From the NCBI RefSeq assembly GCF_014649875.1, contig NZ_BMTW01000002.1, forward strand, positions 62,001 through 126,000: a stretch of 64,000 nucleotides of DNA, given 5' to 3'. Within the stretch, counting starts at the first letter, position 1; every line of letters begins with the position of its first letter. This document shows positions 15,840-24,837 of the stretch, piece after piece. Position numbers and translations under genes: made by a program. Source of the DNA: Streptomyces rubiginosohelvolus. Lineage in GTDB: Bacteria; Actinomycetota; Actinomycetes; Streptomycetales; Streptomycetaceae. The notes beneath the pieces are model-generated. The model made no database searches. It saw nothing but the letters and a program-made list of their open reading frames with translations, and was not told where the DNA came from.

Positions 15840-18290
15840 TCAGGTGGTGGTGAGGTGTTCGGGCCGCACCGGTGTCCTGTTGAGCTCGAGGCCCGTCGCG
15901 TTCCGGATCGCCGCGAGGACGGCCGGGGTGGACGACAGGGTGGGGGCCTCGCCGATGCCGCGCAGCCCGTAGGGGGCGTGCTCGTCGGCGAGTTCGAGCA
16001 CGTCGACCGGGATCGTCGGCGTGTCGAGGATCGTGGGGAGGAGGTAGTCCGTGAAGGAGGGGTTGCGCACCTTCGCGGTCTTCGGGTCGACGATGATCTC
16101 CTCCATCACCGCCACGCCCATGCCCTGGAGGGTGCCGCCCTGGATCTGGCCGAGGACGGAGAGCGGGTTGAGCGCCTTCCCGACGTCCTGGGCGCAGGCC
16201 AGTTCGATGACCTTGACCAGGCCGAGCTCGGTGTCGACCTCGACGACCGCGCGGTGGGCGGCGAACGAGTACTGGACGTGGCCGTTGCCCTGTCCGGTGC
16301 GGAGGTCGAAGGCTTCGGTGGGCCGGTGGCGCCACTCCAGCTCGATGTCGATGGCCTCGTCCTCCAGCACGTCGGCCAGGTCCGCGAGGACCTCGCCGCC
16401 GTCGGTGACGACCTTGCCGCCCTCCAGGAGGAGTTCGGCGGTGGCCCAGGCCGGGTGGTAGGTGCCGAACTTGCGCCGGCCGATCTCCAGGACCTGTTCC
16501 CGTACGGCTTCGCAGGAGTTCTTGACCGCTCCGCCGGTGACGTACGTCTGGCGGGAGGCGGAGGTGGAACCGGCGGAGCCGACACGGGTGTCGGCCGGGT
16601 GGATGGTGACCTGGTTGACACCGAGTTCGGTACGCGCGATCTGGGCGTGCACGGTGACACCGCCCTGGCCGACCTCGGCCATCGCGGTGTGCACGGTGGC
16701 CACCGGTTCGCCGTTGATGACCTCCATCCGCACCCGGGCGGTGGAGTAGTCGTCGAAGCCCTCGGAGAAGCCGACGTTCTTCAGACCGACCGCGTAGCCG
16801 ACACCGCGGACGACGCCTTCGCCGTGGGTGGTGTTGGAGAGTCCGCCGGGCAGGGCGCGTACGTCGACGGAGGTGCCGTCGGCGCCGGCCGTCAGCCACT
16901 CCTGCTCGGGCGGCAGCGGGCGGGCCTTGACCCGGCGCAGCAGCTCGGCGACCGGGGCCGGCGAGTCGCAGGCCTGTCCGGTGGGCAGCAGGGTGCCCTG
17001 CTCCATGGCGTTGAGCTGCCGGAACTCCACCGGGTCCATGTCGAGCTTCGCGGCGAGCTTGTCTATCTGCGCCTCGTAGGCGAAGCACGCCTGGACCGCG
17101 CCGAAGCCGCGCATCGCGCCGCAGGGCGGGTTGTTGGTGTAGAGAGCGACCGCCTCGATGTCGACGTCCTCGATCTTGTACGGGCCGACCGAGAGCGAGG
17201 AGGCGTTGCCGACGACGGCCGGGGAGGCGGAGGCGTAGGCCCCGCCGTCCAGGACGATGCGGCACTTCATGTGCGTGAGCTTGCCGTCCTTGGTGGCGCC
17301 GTGCTCGTAGTGGAGCTTCGCCGGGTGCCGGTGGACGTGGCCGAAGAAGGACTCGAACCGGTTGTAGACGATCTTGACCGGCTTGCCGGTGCGGAGCGCC
17401 AGCAGGCAGGCGTGGATCTGCATCGAGATGTCCTCGCGGCCGCCGAAGGCCCCGCCGACGCCGGAGAGCGTCATGCGGACCTTGTCCTCGGGCAGGCCGA
17501 GGACGGGGGCGATCTGGCCGAGGTCCGAGTGCAGCCACTGGGTGGCGACGTACAGCTCGACGCCGCCGTCCTCGGAGGGCACGGCGAGCCCGGACTCGGG
17601 GCCGAGGAAGGCCTGGTCCTGCATGCCGAAGACGTACTCGCCCGTGACGATGACATCGGCGCGCTTGGCGGCCTCGTCGGCGTCGCCGCGGATGATCGGC
17701 TGGCGGTGCACGATGTTGGGGTGCGGGACGTGGCCGATGTGGTGGTCGTCCCGGCCCTCGTGGACGAGCACGGCGTCGGGGGCGGTCGCCGAGGCCTCGT
17801 CGGTGATGAGCGGCAGCTCGCGGTACTCGATCTTGATCTTGGCGGCGGCGCGGCGGGCCGTCTCCGGGTGGTCCGCGGCCACGATGGCGACCGGCTCACC
17901 GTGGTGGCGGACCTTGCCGTTCGCGAGAACCGGGGTGTCCTGGATCTCCAGGCCGTAGTTCTTCATCGCGGCGGGCAGGTCGTCGTACGTCATCACCGCG
18001 TAGACGCCGGAGGTGGCCAGCGCCTCGGAGGTGTCGATGGAGACGATCTCCGCGTGGGCAACGGTGGAGCGCAGGGTCTGGCCCCACAGCATGTCCTCGT
18101 GCCACATGTCGGAGGAGTACGCGAACTCGCCGGTGACCTTGAGGGTCCCGTCGGGGCGGAGCGTGGACTCGCCGATGCCGCCCTTGGTGGGCGACCCCTG
18201 GGTGATCTTGGTCGGGGTGCCGGACGGTGTGCTCTGGGCCTTCGGCATCGTGGCCGCGGGGCGCGTGGTGGCTTCGGGGCGCGTCGTCAT
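15840..18290 (-). CDS. xdhB: Xanthine dehydrogenase, molybdenum-binding subunit
   Basis: 816 aa. Molybdopterin-domain blocks include GGAFGGREDISMQIHACLLAL, NNPPCGAMRGFGAVQACFAYE and GSAGSTSASRQTYVTG. The late GLRGIGEAPTLSSTPAVLAAI carries the Glu that acts as base in this family. The start at 18290 overlaps the iron-sulfur subunit stop as ATGA. The first 40 residues are a low-complexity Thr/Pro/Lys stretch (TTRPEATTRPAATMPKAQST), unusual for the family. It hydroxylates hypoxanthine/xanthine to urate together with the two small subunits. Subunit letters differ between organisms, so the symbol is tentative. Confidence 0.92.
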   Translation of the reverse strand: MTTRPEATTRPAATMPKAQSTPSGTPTKITQGSPTKGGIGESTLRPDGTLKVTGEFAYSSDMWHEDMLWGQTLRSTVAHAEIVSIDTSEALATSGVYAVMTYDDLPAAMKNYGLEIQDTPVLANGKVRHHGEPVAIVAADHPETARRAAAKIKIEYRELPLITDEASATAPDAVLVHEGRDDHHIGHVPHPNIVHRQPIIRGDADEAAKRADVIVTGEYVFGMQDQAFLGPESGLAVPSEDGGVELYVATQWLHSDLGQIAPVLGLPEDKVRMTLSGVGGAFGGREDISMQIHACLLALRTGKPVKIVYNRFESFFGHVHRHPAKLHYEHGATKDGKLTHMKCRIVLDGGAYASASPAVVGNASSLSVGPYKIEDVDIEAVALYTNNPPCGAMRGFGAVQACFAYEAQIDKLAAKLDMDPVEFRQLNAMEQGTLLPTGQACDSPAPVAELLRRVKARPLPPEQEWLTAGADGTSVDVRALPGGLSNTTHGEGVVRGVGYAVGLKNVGFSEGFDDYSTARVRMEVINGEPVATVHTAMAEVGQGGVTVHAQIARTELGVNQVTIHPADTRVGSAGSTSASRQTYVTGGAVKNSCEAVREQVLEIGRRKFGTYHPAWATAELLLEGGKVVTDGGEVLADLADVLEDEAIDIELEWRHRPTEAFDLRTGQGNGHVQYSFAAHRAVVEVDTELGLVKVIELACAQDVGKALNPLSVLGQIQGGTLQGMGVAVMEEIIVDPKTAKVRNPSFTDYLLPTILDTPTIPVDVLELADEHAPYGLRGIGEAPTLSSTPAVLAAIRNATGLELNRTPVRPEHLTTT

Positions 18291-18886
18291 GACTGGACCG
18301 CCTCTCCCTGGCGGGCGGCCGCGAGGCGGACCGCGTCGAGGATCTTCTCGTAACCGGTGCAGCGGCAGAGGTTGCCGGAGAGCGCCTCGCGGATGTCCTG
18401 GTCGGACGGGGAGGGGGTGTTCTCCAGCAGTTCGTCGGCGGCGACCAGCAGGCCGGGGGTGCAGAAGCCGCACTGGACGGCTCCGGCGTCGATGAACGCC
18501 TGCTGGATCGGGGCCAGTTCGACGGCCTCGCCGGTCTGGCCGTCGGTGGGCCGGGCCTGCCAGCGCTTGGCCGAGTCGAGGGTGGTGCCGCAGGCACCGG
18601 AGGCGCAGCCGCCACCGGGGTGGGCGTCCTCGCGGTGCTTGGCGTAGTCGGCGAGACCCTCGACGGTGACGACCTCGCGGCCCTCGACCTGTCCGGCGGC
18701 CACCAGGCACGCGCAGACCGGGACGCCGTCCAGACGGACGGTGCAGGAACCGCACTCGCCCTGCTCGCAGGCGTTCTTGGAGCCGGGCAGGCCCATGCGC
18801 TCACGCAGGACATAGAGGAGGGACTCGCCCTCCCAGACGTCGTCGGCTTCCTGCTGACGGCCGTTGACCGTGAAATTGACTCGCAT
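18287..18886 (-). CDS. Xanthine dehydrogenase, [2Fe-2S] subunit
   Basis: 199 aa. The plant-type ferredoxin cluster ligands are in NACEQGECGSCTV and VPVCACL. The second cluster ligands are in QCGFCTPG and LCRCTGYEKIL. Between the two domains is a segment of about 45 residues (roughly 80-125) with GGGCASGACG, which makes the protein longer than the usual roughly 160 aa of this subunit. It passes electrons from the molybdenum site to FAD. It starts 2 bp after the FAD subunit stop and overlaps the large subunit start, so all three are one operon. Confidence 0.92.
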   Translation of the reverse strand: MRVNFTVNGRQQEADDVWEGESLLYVLRERMGLPGSKNACEQGECGSCTVRLDGVPVCACLVAAGQVEGREVVTVEGLADYAKHREDAHPGGGCASGACGTTLDSAKRWQARPTDGQTGEAVELAPIQQAFIDAGAVQCGFCTPGLLVAADELLENTPSPSDQDIREALSGNLCRCTGYEKILDAVRLAAARQGEAVQS

Positions 18887-18888
18887 GG

Positions 18889-19779
18889 TTACGCAGCTCC
18901 TTCCAGCGTGCGGCCCGCGCCGCGGTACTGCTCCCAGGTCCAGCCGAGCGTGCGGCGGGCCATGATGCCGACCGCGTGCCTGCGGTACTTCGCCGTGCCG
19001 CGCACGTCGTCGATCGGGTTGCAGGCGCCGGACGCGAGGGCGGCGAACTGCTTGGCGATCGCGGGGGTGATGATCTTCCCGTTCTCCCAGAACCCGCCCT
19101 CTTCGAGCGCGGCGTTCAGGAAGTCCTCCGCCTCCTTGGCCCGGATGGGCGTCGGGGCGGCGGAGCCGATGCCGGTGCGCACGGTGCGGGTCTCGGGGTG
19201 CAGGGCGATCCCGAACGCGCAGACCGCGATGACCATGGCGTTACGGGTGCCGACCTTGGAGTACTGCTGCGGTCCGTCGGCCTTCTTGATGTGCACGGCG
19301 CGGATCAGCTCGTCCGGCTCCAGGGCGTTGCGCTTGACGCCTGTGTAGAAAGCGTCGATGGGAATCAGCCGCGTGCCGCGGACGGACTCGGCCTCGACCT
19401 CGCAGTCGGCGGCGAGGAGGGCGGGGTGCGCGTCACCGGCCGGCGAGGCGGTGCCGAGGTTGCCGCCGACGCCGCCGCGGTTGCGGATCTGCGGCGAGGC
19501 GACCGTGTGCGAGGCGAGCGCCAGGCCGGGCAGCTCGGCGCGCAGGTGGTCCATGATGCTGCTGTACGGCACGGAGGCGCCGAGCCGCACCTTCTCCTGG
19601 CCCACCTCCCACTCGGACAGCTCACCGATGCGGTTCAGGTCCAGGAGGTACTCGGGCCGCCGGTGGTCGAAGTTGATCTCGACCATCACATCGGTGCCGC
19701 CCGCGATGGGCACAGCCGTGGGGTGCTCGGCCTTGGCGGCGAGCGCCTCCTCCCAGCTGGCGGGGCGAAGGAAGTCCAT
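18889..19779 (-). CDS. Xanthine dehydrogenase, FAD-binding subunit
   Basis: 296 aa from MDFLRPASW at 19779. FAD-domain motifs are VPIAGGTDVMVEINF near residue 27 and QIRNRGGVGGNLGTASPAGD near residue 105. KVGTRNAMVIAVC and a CO-dehydrogenase-flavoprotein-like C-terminus follow. It transfers electrons from the iron-sulfur subunit to NAD+. It is the first gene of the xdh operon and diverges from the PucR regulator across a 302-bp intergenic region. Confidence 0.92.
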   Translation of the reverse strand: MDFLRPASWEEALAAKAEHPTAVPIAGGTDVMVEINFDHRRPEYLLDLNRIGELSEWEVGQEKVRLGASVPYSSIMDHLRAELPGLALASHTVASPQIRNRGGVGGNLGTASPAGDAHPALLAADCEVEAESVRGTRLIPIDAFYTGVKRNALEPDELIRAVHIKKADGPQQYSKVGTRNAMVIAVCAFGIALHPETRTVRTGIGSAAPTPIRAKEAEDFLNAALEEGGFWENGKIITPAIAKQFAALASGACNPIDDVRGTAKYRRHAVGIMARRTLGWTWEQYRGAGRTLEGAA

Positions 19780-20081
19780 GAGTGGCTCTCTTCTTCTCAA
19801 TCGGTCGTTCGCCGGGGCCGGGGACGGCCTGCCTCGACTGGCTCGTTCATGTGGTGTTCACGTGGTGTGTGGCCCAGTACACAAGCCCGGCCCCGGCGGG
19901 TGCAGTCACCGAAACACTGAAGGAGTTGGCTGGTCTCCGTCCTCGTCTTGTAGATTCGAACGAATGACGGGGATCGGTAACCTCACCGCAATTCACAGAT
20001 ACCCCGTCCGCCCCACCGCTCCCCCACCCCACGACCCCCTTCACCCTCACCCGTTCCCTACGAAAGATCGGCGGCGACGAG
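19780..20081. promoter_or_regulatory. Divergent xdh / pucR promoter region
   Basis: 302 bp with no gene. It contains the short palindrome ATTCG-AA-CGAAT (19954-19965), near mid-region, and several GTGGTGT/GTGTGTGG runs at 19855-19875. Because the PucR-type gene faces the xdh operon, this is the natural place for purine-responsive control. No experimentally known PucR box was recognised, so the operator assignment is inference. Confidence 0.5.
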
Positions 20082-21830
20082 ATGCGGCTGCGCGCACTGC
20101 TGGAGACCGACGCGCTGGGCCTGCGGCTGCTCGGCGGCGAGGACGAGCTGGACCGCACGGTCCGGGGCGTCATGACGACCGACCTGCGCGACCCCAGCCG
20201 CTACCTCTCCGGCGGCGAACTGGTGCTCACGGGCCTCGCCTGGCGCCGGGACGCGGCGGACTCCGAGCCGTTCGTCCGGATCCTGGCGGGCGCCGGGGTG
20301 GCCGGTCTCGCGGCCGGCGAGGCGGAGCTCGGTGACATCCCCGCCGATCTCGTCGAGGCGTGCCTGCACCACCGGCTGCCCCTCTTCGCCGTGCACGAGA
20401 CCGTTGCGTTCGCAACGATCACCGAGTATGTCGTACGACAGGTCTCCGGCGAGCGGGCGGGCGATCTGGCGGCCGTGGTGGACCGGCACCGGCGGCTGAT
20501 GACCTCGGGCCCGGCGGGCGGCGGCCCCGAGGTGGTCCTGGACCTCCTCACCTCCGACCTGGACCTGCGGGCCTGGGTCCTCTCCCCCACCGGCCGCCAG
20601 ATCGCCGGGGCGGGCGCCCCGCTGCCCGGCCCGCTGGGCGCCACGCTGGCCGGGCACCACCTGGCCGCGACCCGGACGGGCCGCCGGGCCCCGCACCGGG
20701 CGGCGGTCGCCGGTACGACGTATTCGCTCTTCCCGATCCGGAACACCGGCCGGGGCGCCGTGCCGGCCGCCCGTGACGTACGGGAGTCGGTGCTCTCCGA
20801 CTGGCTGCTGGCGGTCGAGGCGGACGCATCGGACTGGCCCGCGGCCCGGCTCGACCTGCTCCAGGGCGTCACCCAGCTGATCGCGGTCGAGCGCGACCGC
20901 CGCGACGCGGCCCGTACGGTACGCCGCAGGCTCGCCCAGGAGGTGCTGGAGCTGGTCCAGGCGGGCGCCGCCCCCGCCGAGATCGCGGCCCGGCTGCGGG
21001 TCGCCGCACCGGTCCTGCTGCCCGGCCTCGGCGTGGCCCCGCAGTGGCAGGTCGTGGTGGCCCGGGTCGACTGGAGCACCTCGGGCCAGGCCGCGGCGGC
21101 GGGCGAGATCGCGAGCGGCCCGGTGGCCCAGGCCCTGCTGGAGGAGATCCTCGTCGACCCGGCGGTCAGCGGCCCCGACTCCGCCGACCGGATCGCCGTC
21201 GCCCACACGGGCGAGGAGGCCATCGCCCTGGTGCCGCTGCCCGCGATCGTCACCGCGCTCCCGGAGTCCGAGAGCGGGGAGGGCGATGCGGGACGGGCGG
21301 ACGGCGAGGACGCCGACGCGCTTGCCGGAGAGCCCGGACTCCACGCCGACGCGCTGCTCGCCTCCGTACGCGAACCGCTCTCGGCCGGGCTCGCCGACGA
21401 CGGCCGGCTGACACTGGGTGTCAGCGCGGCTGTGCATTCCGCCGAAGGGCTGCGCGGCGCGCTGGAGGAGGCCCGGCACGCCCGCCGGGTGGCCGCGGCC
21501 CGGCCGGGGCGGGTCTGCGCCGCCGGTCACCACGAGCTGGCCTCGCACGTGCTGCTGCTGCCGTTCGTCCCCGACGACGTCCGGCGCGCCTTCACCGCCC
21601 GGCTGCTGGACCCGCTGCGCGACTACGACCGGCGCCACCGGGCGGAGCTGATCGAGACGCTGGAAGCCTTCCTGGACTGCGACGGGTCGTGGACCCGTTG
21701 CGCGGCCCGGCTGCACCTGCACGTCAACACGCTGCGCTACCGCGTCGGCCGCATCGAGCAGTTGACGGGGCGTGACCTTTCGCGCCTGGAGGACAAGCTC
21801 GACTTCTTCCTCGCCCTGCGCATGAGCTGA
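20082..21830 (+). CDS. pucR: PucR-family purine catabolism regulator
   Basis: 582 aa. The N-terminal PucR sensing domain covers roughly residues 1-125 (MRLRALLETDALGLRLLGGEDELDR is its opening). A GGDEF-like middle and the C-terminal PucR helix-turn-helix follow (ETLEAFLDCDGSWTRCAARLHLHVNTLRYRVGRIE at about 525-565). The family controls purine and ureide degradation genes. The divergent position next to xdh supports the same role here. Whether it activates or represses cannot be read. The symbol is by family and context. Confidence 0.88.
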   Translation: MRLRALLETDALGLRLLGGEDELDRTVRGVMTTDLRDPSRYLSGGELVLTGLAWRRDAADSEPFVRILAGAGVAGLAAGEAELGDIPADLVEACLHHRLPLFAVHETVAFATITEYVVRQVSGERAGDLAAVVDRHRRLMTSGPAGGGPEVVLDLLTSDLDLRAWVLSPTGRQIAGAGAPLPGPLGATLAGHHLAATRTGRRAPHRAAVAGTTYSLFPIRNTGRGAVPAARDVRESVLSDWLLAVEADASDWPAARLDLLQGVTQLIAVERDRRDAARTVRRRLAQEVLELVQAGAAPAEIAARLRVAAPVLLPGLGVAPQWQVVVARVDWSTSGQAAAAGEIASGPVAQALLEEILVDPAVSGPDSADRIAVAHTGEEAIALVPLPAIVTALPESESGEGDAGRADGEDADALAGEPGLHADALLASVREPLSAGLADDGRLTLGVSAAVHSAEGLRGALEEARHARRVAAARPGRVCAAGHHELASHVLLLPFVPDDVRRAFTARLLDPLRDYDRRHRAELIETLEAFLDCDGSWTRCAARLHLHVNTLRYRVGRIEQLTGRDLSRLEDKLDFFLALRMS

Positions 21831-21882
21831 TCTTCCGGCCGCGCACGGGGTCCGCCGGGCCCTCGTCACCCTTCGAGCGATT

Positions 21883-21896
21883 GTGAAATCTTTCAC
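21883..21896. promoter_or_regulatory. Perfect palindrome GTGAAA-TC-TTTCAC, operator candidate
   Basis: A 14-bp AT-rich perfect inverted repeat stands in otherwise GC-rich DNA, 101 bp before the TPR-like gene start. It has the size and symmetry of a dimeric repressor site. No matching regulator is known to me. Confidence 0.45.
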
Positions 21897-21997
21897 CTGA
21901 CATTGCCCGGACCTCTTGGCCCGGAGTGCCGATCCGTGCTGAGATGCGGCATCACTCAAGCACTCAACAGCACAATGGCGCGCTCGGGGAGGGCAAT

Positions 21998-22795
21998 GTG
22001 GCGCATACCGCCATGTCTGGTTCCGGAACGACAGCAGATGACGATCCGCCGCTCCAGACCGCGGTATGGCGGCTGCGGTCCCGCGCCTGCTGGACGGACG
22101 CGGCCGCCCTGCTGGAGGACGACGCGGGCACCGTTCCGGCCGCGGCGCTCCAGCGCACCGCGCTGCTGACCGAGCGGTGTCTCTACACCGGGCAGGGGTG
22201 GACCGAGGCCGAGGACGCCCTGCGCACGGCGGAGGCCATCGCCCGCAGCGACGACGAGCGGGGCGCCGCCGCCTCCGAGCGGGGCCATCTGGCGTACGCC
22301 TCCACCCTCCTGGCGGTACGGGACCGGGCCGACGAGGCGAGCGTGGCGCTGAGCCGGTCGGCGGCTCTGCTGGCTCCCGCGTCGCCCGCCCGTCCGCTGC
22401 TGGACTTCCGGCGCGGGCTGATCGCCCAGAACATCGCGGAGTCGCCGGAGGCCGCGCGCGCCGCCTTCCGCCGGGCGCACGCCGGTGCGGGGACGCTGGG
22501 CGACGAGCTGCTGCTGTCGTCCACCTGGCGGCATCTGGCCGCGCTCGCGCTGCGCGAGGGGGAGCTGGCCGAGGCCCGGCACGGCTTCGCCGAATCACTG
22601 CGGATCCGGGAGGAGCTGGGGTTCCTGGTCGGCACGGCCCCGGCGCTGATCTCGCTGGCGGAGGCGGAGGACGAGCCTGAGGCGGCCCGGCTGCGGGCCG
22701 AGGCCGGCCGGCTGTTCCGGCTCCTGGGCGGCGTGCCGACCTGGCTGGCCCCGTATCTGGGGCCCCCGGCCCAGCGCACCGCCGAGGCGAGCTGA
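21998..22795 (+). CDS. Helical-repeat (TPR-like) protein of unknown function
   Basis: 265 aa from the GTG at 21998, chosen because GGGAGG lies 6 nt upstream; an ATG further upstream lacks such a site. The protein is nearly all Ala/Leu/Arg helices in paired-repeat rhythm (WTEAEDALRTAEAIARS; RADEASVALSRSAAL; GELAEARHGFAESLRI), typical of tetratricopeptide scaffolds. There is no signal peptide and no DNA-binding part. A palindromic operator candidate precedes it and a bidirectional terminator follows. A protein-protein interaction role is the most that can be inferred. Confidence 0.8.
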   Translation: MAHTAMSGSGTTADDDPPLQTAVWRLRSRACWTDAAALLEDDAGTVPAAALQRTALLTERCLYTGQGWTEAEDALRTAEAIARSDDERGAAASERGHLAYASTLLAVRDRADEASVALSRSAALLAPASPARPLLDFRRGLIAQNIAESPEAARAAFRRAHAGAGTLGDELLLSSTWRHLAALALREGELAEARHGFAESLRIREELGFLVGTAPALISLAEAEDEPEAARLRAEAGRLFRLLGGVPTWLAPYLGPPAQRTAEAS

Positions 22796-22806
22796 GCGAA
22801 GGCGGG

Positions 22807-22849
22807 GGCTGACCGGTGGCGGGGACCGCGGGCCCCCCACCGGTCAGCC
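22807..22849. terminator. Bidirectional terminator
   Basis: A 13-bp perfect stem (22807-22819 with 22837-22849) lies between converging genes and covers the GntR gene's stop. Confidence 0.7.
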
Positions 22850-23650
22850 GTCGGCGCCGGTGAAGTGTTCGCGGACCAGGGCCTGGACGACGGTGAGGTC
22901 CTGGGCGATCAGGGCGTCGAGCAGGGCGGTGTGCTCGGCGGCGTCGGCCAGCAGTTCGGCCCGGCGGGTGGCGGGGCCCGCTACCAGGGGCCACTGGGAG
23001 CGCCGGTGCAGTTCGTCGGCGATGGACACGAGCTGCTCGTTGCCCGACAGGGTGAGGACCGCCCGGTGGAAGGCCCGGTCCGATTCGGCGTAGGCGGCCC
23101 GGTCGCCCACGGCAGCCGCGGCGACCGTGGCCTCCGCCAGCGGACGCAGGACGCTCCAGCGGTGCGCCGGGACCGTCCGGGCCAGGCCCAGCATCACCGG
23201 GACCTCGATCAGCGCCCGCACCTCGGCCAGCTCGGCCAGCTCGCGGGGGCCGCGTTCGGTGACCCGGAAGCCGCGGTTCGGCACGACCTCGACGGCGCCC
23301 TCGACGGCCAGCCGCTGCATGGCCTCGCGCACCGGCGTGGCGGAGACCCCGAAGCGGGCGCCGAGCGCGGGGGCGGAGTACACCTGGCCGGGCACCAGCT
23401 CCCCGTCGACGAGAGCGGCCCGCAACGCGTCCAGGATCTGGCCGCGGACGGAGTGGCGCCGCACGGCACGCGGCGCGGGGGGCTCACCGTGGGTGTGCTC
23501 GCCCCGGGCCCCCTCTTCCTCACCTTGCCGGCCCCGGGCCTGCTCCGGCACCCGGTCCTGCGGTACGCGGGCGGCGTTCCCCGGGGCGTGAGGGAACGCT
23601 CCGGGGGCGTACGCCGGACGTGCGCCCTCGCGCGCGCTGCCCTGCTCCAC
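22844..23650 (-). CDS. GntR-family regulator (FadR/FCD subfamily)
   Basis: 268 aa from the GTG at 23650, chosen because GGAGGAGG sits 5 nt upstream; an ATG at 23665 overlaps that site. Residues 1-70 are a low-complexity, probably disordered extension. The winged helix is in VRGQILDALRAALVDGELVPGQ and GARFGVSATPVREAMQRLAVEGAV. The all-helical FCD effector domain follows, with the typical acidic/His pattern (AEVRALIEVPVMLGL; YAESDRAFHRAVLTLSGN). It probably represses a catabolic or transport gene in response to an organic acid; the target is not obvious. The divergent neighbour is the iron-related gene. Confidence 0.85.
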   Translation of the reverse strand: MEQGSAREGARPAYAPGAFPHAPGNAARVPQDRVPEQARGRQGEEEGARGEHTHGEPPAPRAVRRHSVRGQILDALRAALVDGELVPGQVYSAPALGARFGVSATPVREAMQRLAVEGAVEVVPNRGFRVTERGPRELAELAEVRALIEVPVMLGLARTVPAHRWSVLRPLAEATVAAAAVGDRAAYAESDRAFHRAVLTLSGNEQLVSIADELHRRSQWPLVAGPATRRAELLADAAEHTALLDALIAQDLTVVQALVREHFTGADG

Positions 23651-23749
23651 CCGGTCCTCCTCCATCCGCCGCGGGCCGACTCGCGTGCGCCGGACCTCCT
23701 GTGCACGATAGAAGACCGAGGCTGCAGTTCAAACATCGATGGCGTCGGG

Positions 23750-23768
23750 TAAGGTAAGCCTTACCTGC
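23750..23768. promoter_or_regulatory. Iron box (DmdR1/IdeR/DtxR-type operator)
   Basis: TAAGGTAAGCCTTACCTGC matches the 19-bp DtxR-family consensus (TTAGGTTAGGCTAACCTAA) at 13 positions, with the inner AGGTAA-GCC-TTACCT perfectly symmetric. It lies 28 bp before the FhuF-like gene start, positioned to repress it when iron is sufficient. Confidence 0.8.
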
Positions 23769-23796
23769 AAACGATCCCGATTCGGTGGTCCCCTGC

Positions 23797-24645
23797 ATGA
23801 CCCTCTCCCCGCCGTTCACCGGTGCCGCGACGTCCCCCGTGACCGCCGCGTACGCCCGCCTGACCGAGGTGTTCCCCGGTCTGCGGGCCAATGTGCTCGA
23901 CGGCGACGCCGTCGCCCCGTCCGGCGCGGGCTGGGTCGGCGCGGCGGAGCTGGCGGCCGGCGGAGCCGCCGTGGACACCTTCCTGGCCTGGGACAACGCC
24001 CAGGTGCTGCGCGACTACGGCCAGCAGGCCCGCCCGGACGTGGTGGCGAGCTTCGGTCTGCACCGGTACGCGTGGCCCGCCTGTCTGCTGGTGACCGTGC
24101 CGTGGTTCCTGCAGCGCCGGGTGCCACGGATCCCGGTGGAGGACGTGGCCTTCCAGCGGGCGCTGGGGCACCTGACCGTGCGGGTGAGGGAATTCGCCTG
24201 TCTGCCGGACGACCCGGCGGCCACGCTGCCGGGGGCCCGGGTCGTGCCGGACGAGGCGGCGCTGCGGGCCGAGGTCCTGGCCTCGCTGACCGAGCACCTC
24301 GGTCCGGTGCTGGAGGGCTTCGGTCCCCGTATGCGGCGCGGGAAGCGGGCCCTGTGGGGGATGGCGACGGACGAGATCGTCGAGGGCCTCTGGTATGTGG
24401 CGCATCTGATGGGCGAGGAGCGCCGCGCGATGGCCGAGCTGGAGCTGCTGCTCCCCGGCACGACGAAGCCGTACGTCGGCACGGCGGGCTTCCGCGAGCT
24501 GACCGGTCCCGACGGGCAGTCGCTGCCGACCCGGGACCGGGCGAGCTGCTGCCTCTTCTACACCCTGCGCCCCGAGGACACCTGTGTGACCTGCCCGCGT
24601 ACCTGTGACGCGGACCGGGTGCGCAAGCTCGCCGCGGCTTCCTGA
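23797..24645 (+). CDS. FhuF-like [2Fe-2S] protein, probable ferric-siderophore reductase
   Basis: 282 aa from ATG 23797; a GTG at 23785 would add four residues. The C-terminus carries the FhuF-type cluster motif CC-x10-C-x2-C (Cys251, 252, 263, 266 in SCCLFYTLRPEDTCVTCP), with one more Cys at 270. The N-terminal two thirds are the IucA/FhuF-like reductase fold. Family role: cytoplasmic reduction of iron in imported ferric siderophores. An iron box sits directly upstream, which strongly supports iron-regulated expression. No siderophore transporter or biosynthesis gene is in the window, so it works at a distance or with a chromosomal locus elsewhere. Confidence 0.85.
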   Translation: MTLSPPFTGAATSPVTAAYARLTEVFPGLRANVLDGDAVAPSGAGWVGAAELAAGGAAVDTFLAWDNAQVLRDYGQQARPDVVASFGLHRYAWPACLLVTVPWFLQRRVPRIPVEDVAFQRALGHLTVRVREFACLPDDPAATLPGARVVPDEAALRAEVLASLTEHLGPVLEGFGPRMRRGKRALWGMATDEIVEGLWYVAHLMGEERRAMAELELLLPGTTKPYVGTAGFRELTGPDGQSLPTRDRASCCLFYTLRPEDTCVTCPRTCDADRVRKLAAAS

Positions 24646-24837
24646 TCCACACCGCCCGTCCGGGGGACGTGGAATCGAACACAACTCGGCTTGACCGGGC
24701 GGGAGTTCGAGAAGATTCCACCCATCGATAGCCTCTCCTTCCCCCATGGCGTGCTCTTGTCCCGAAACCACCGGAGCGGGACGGGAATTCCGTCACGATG
24801 GCGTACGAAACGCCCTACGTGACGCAAGGGACCGCGC

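Noticed and set aside
15657..18353. 898-codon open frame opposite xanthine dehydrogenase
   Set aside because: Shadow of the molybdenum subunit gene; no recognisable domain.
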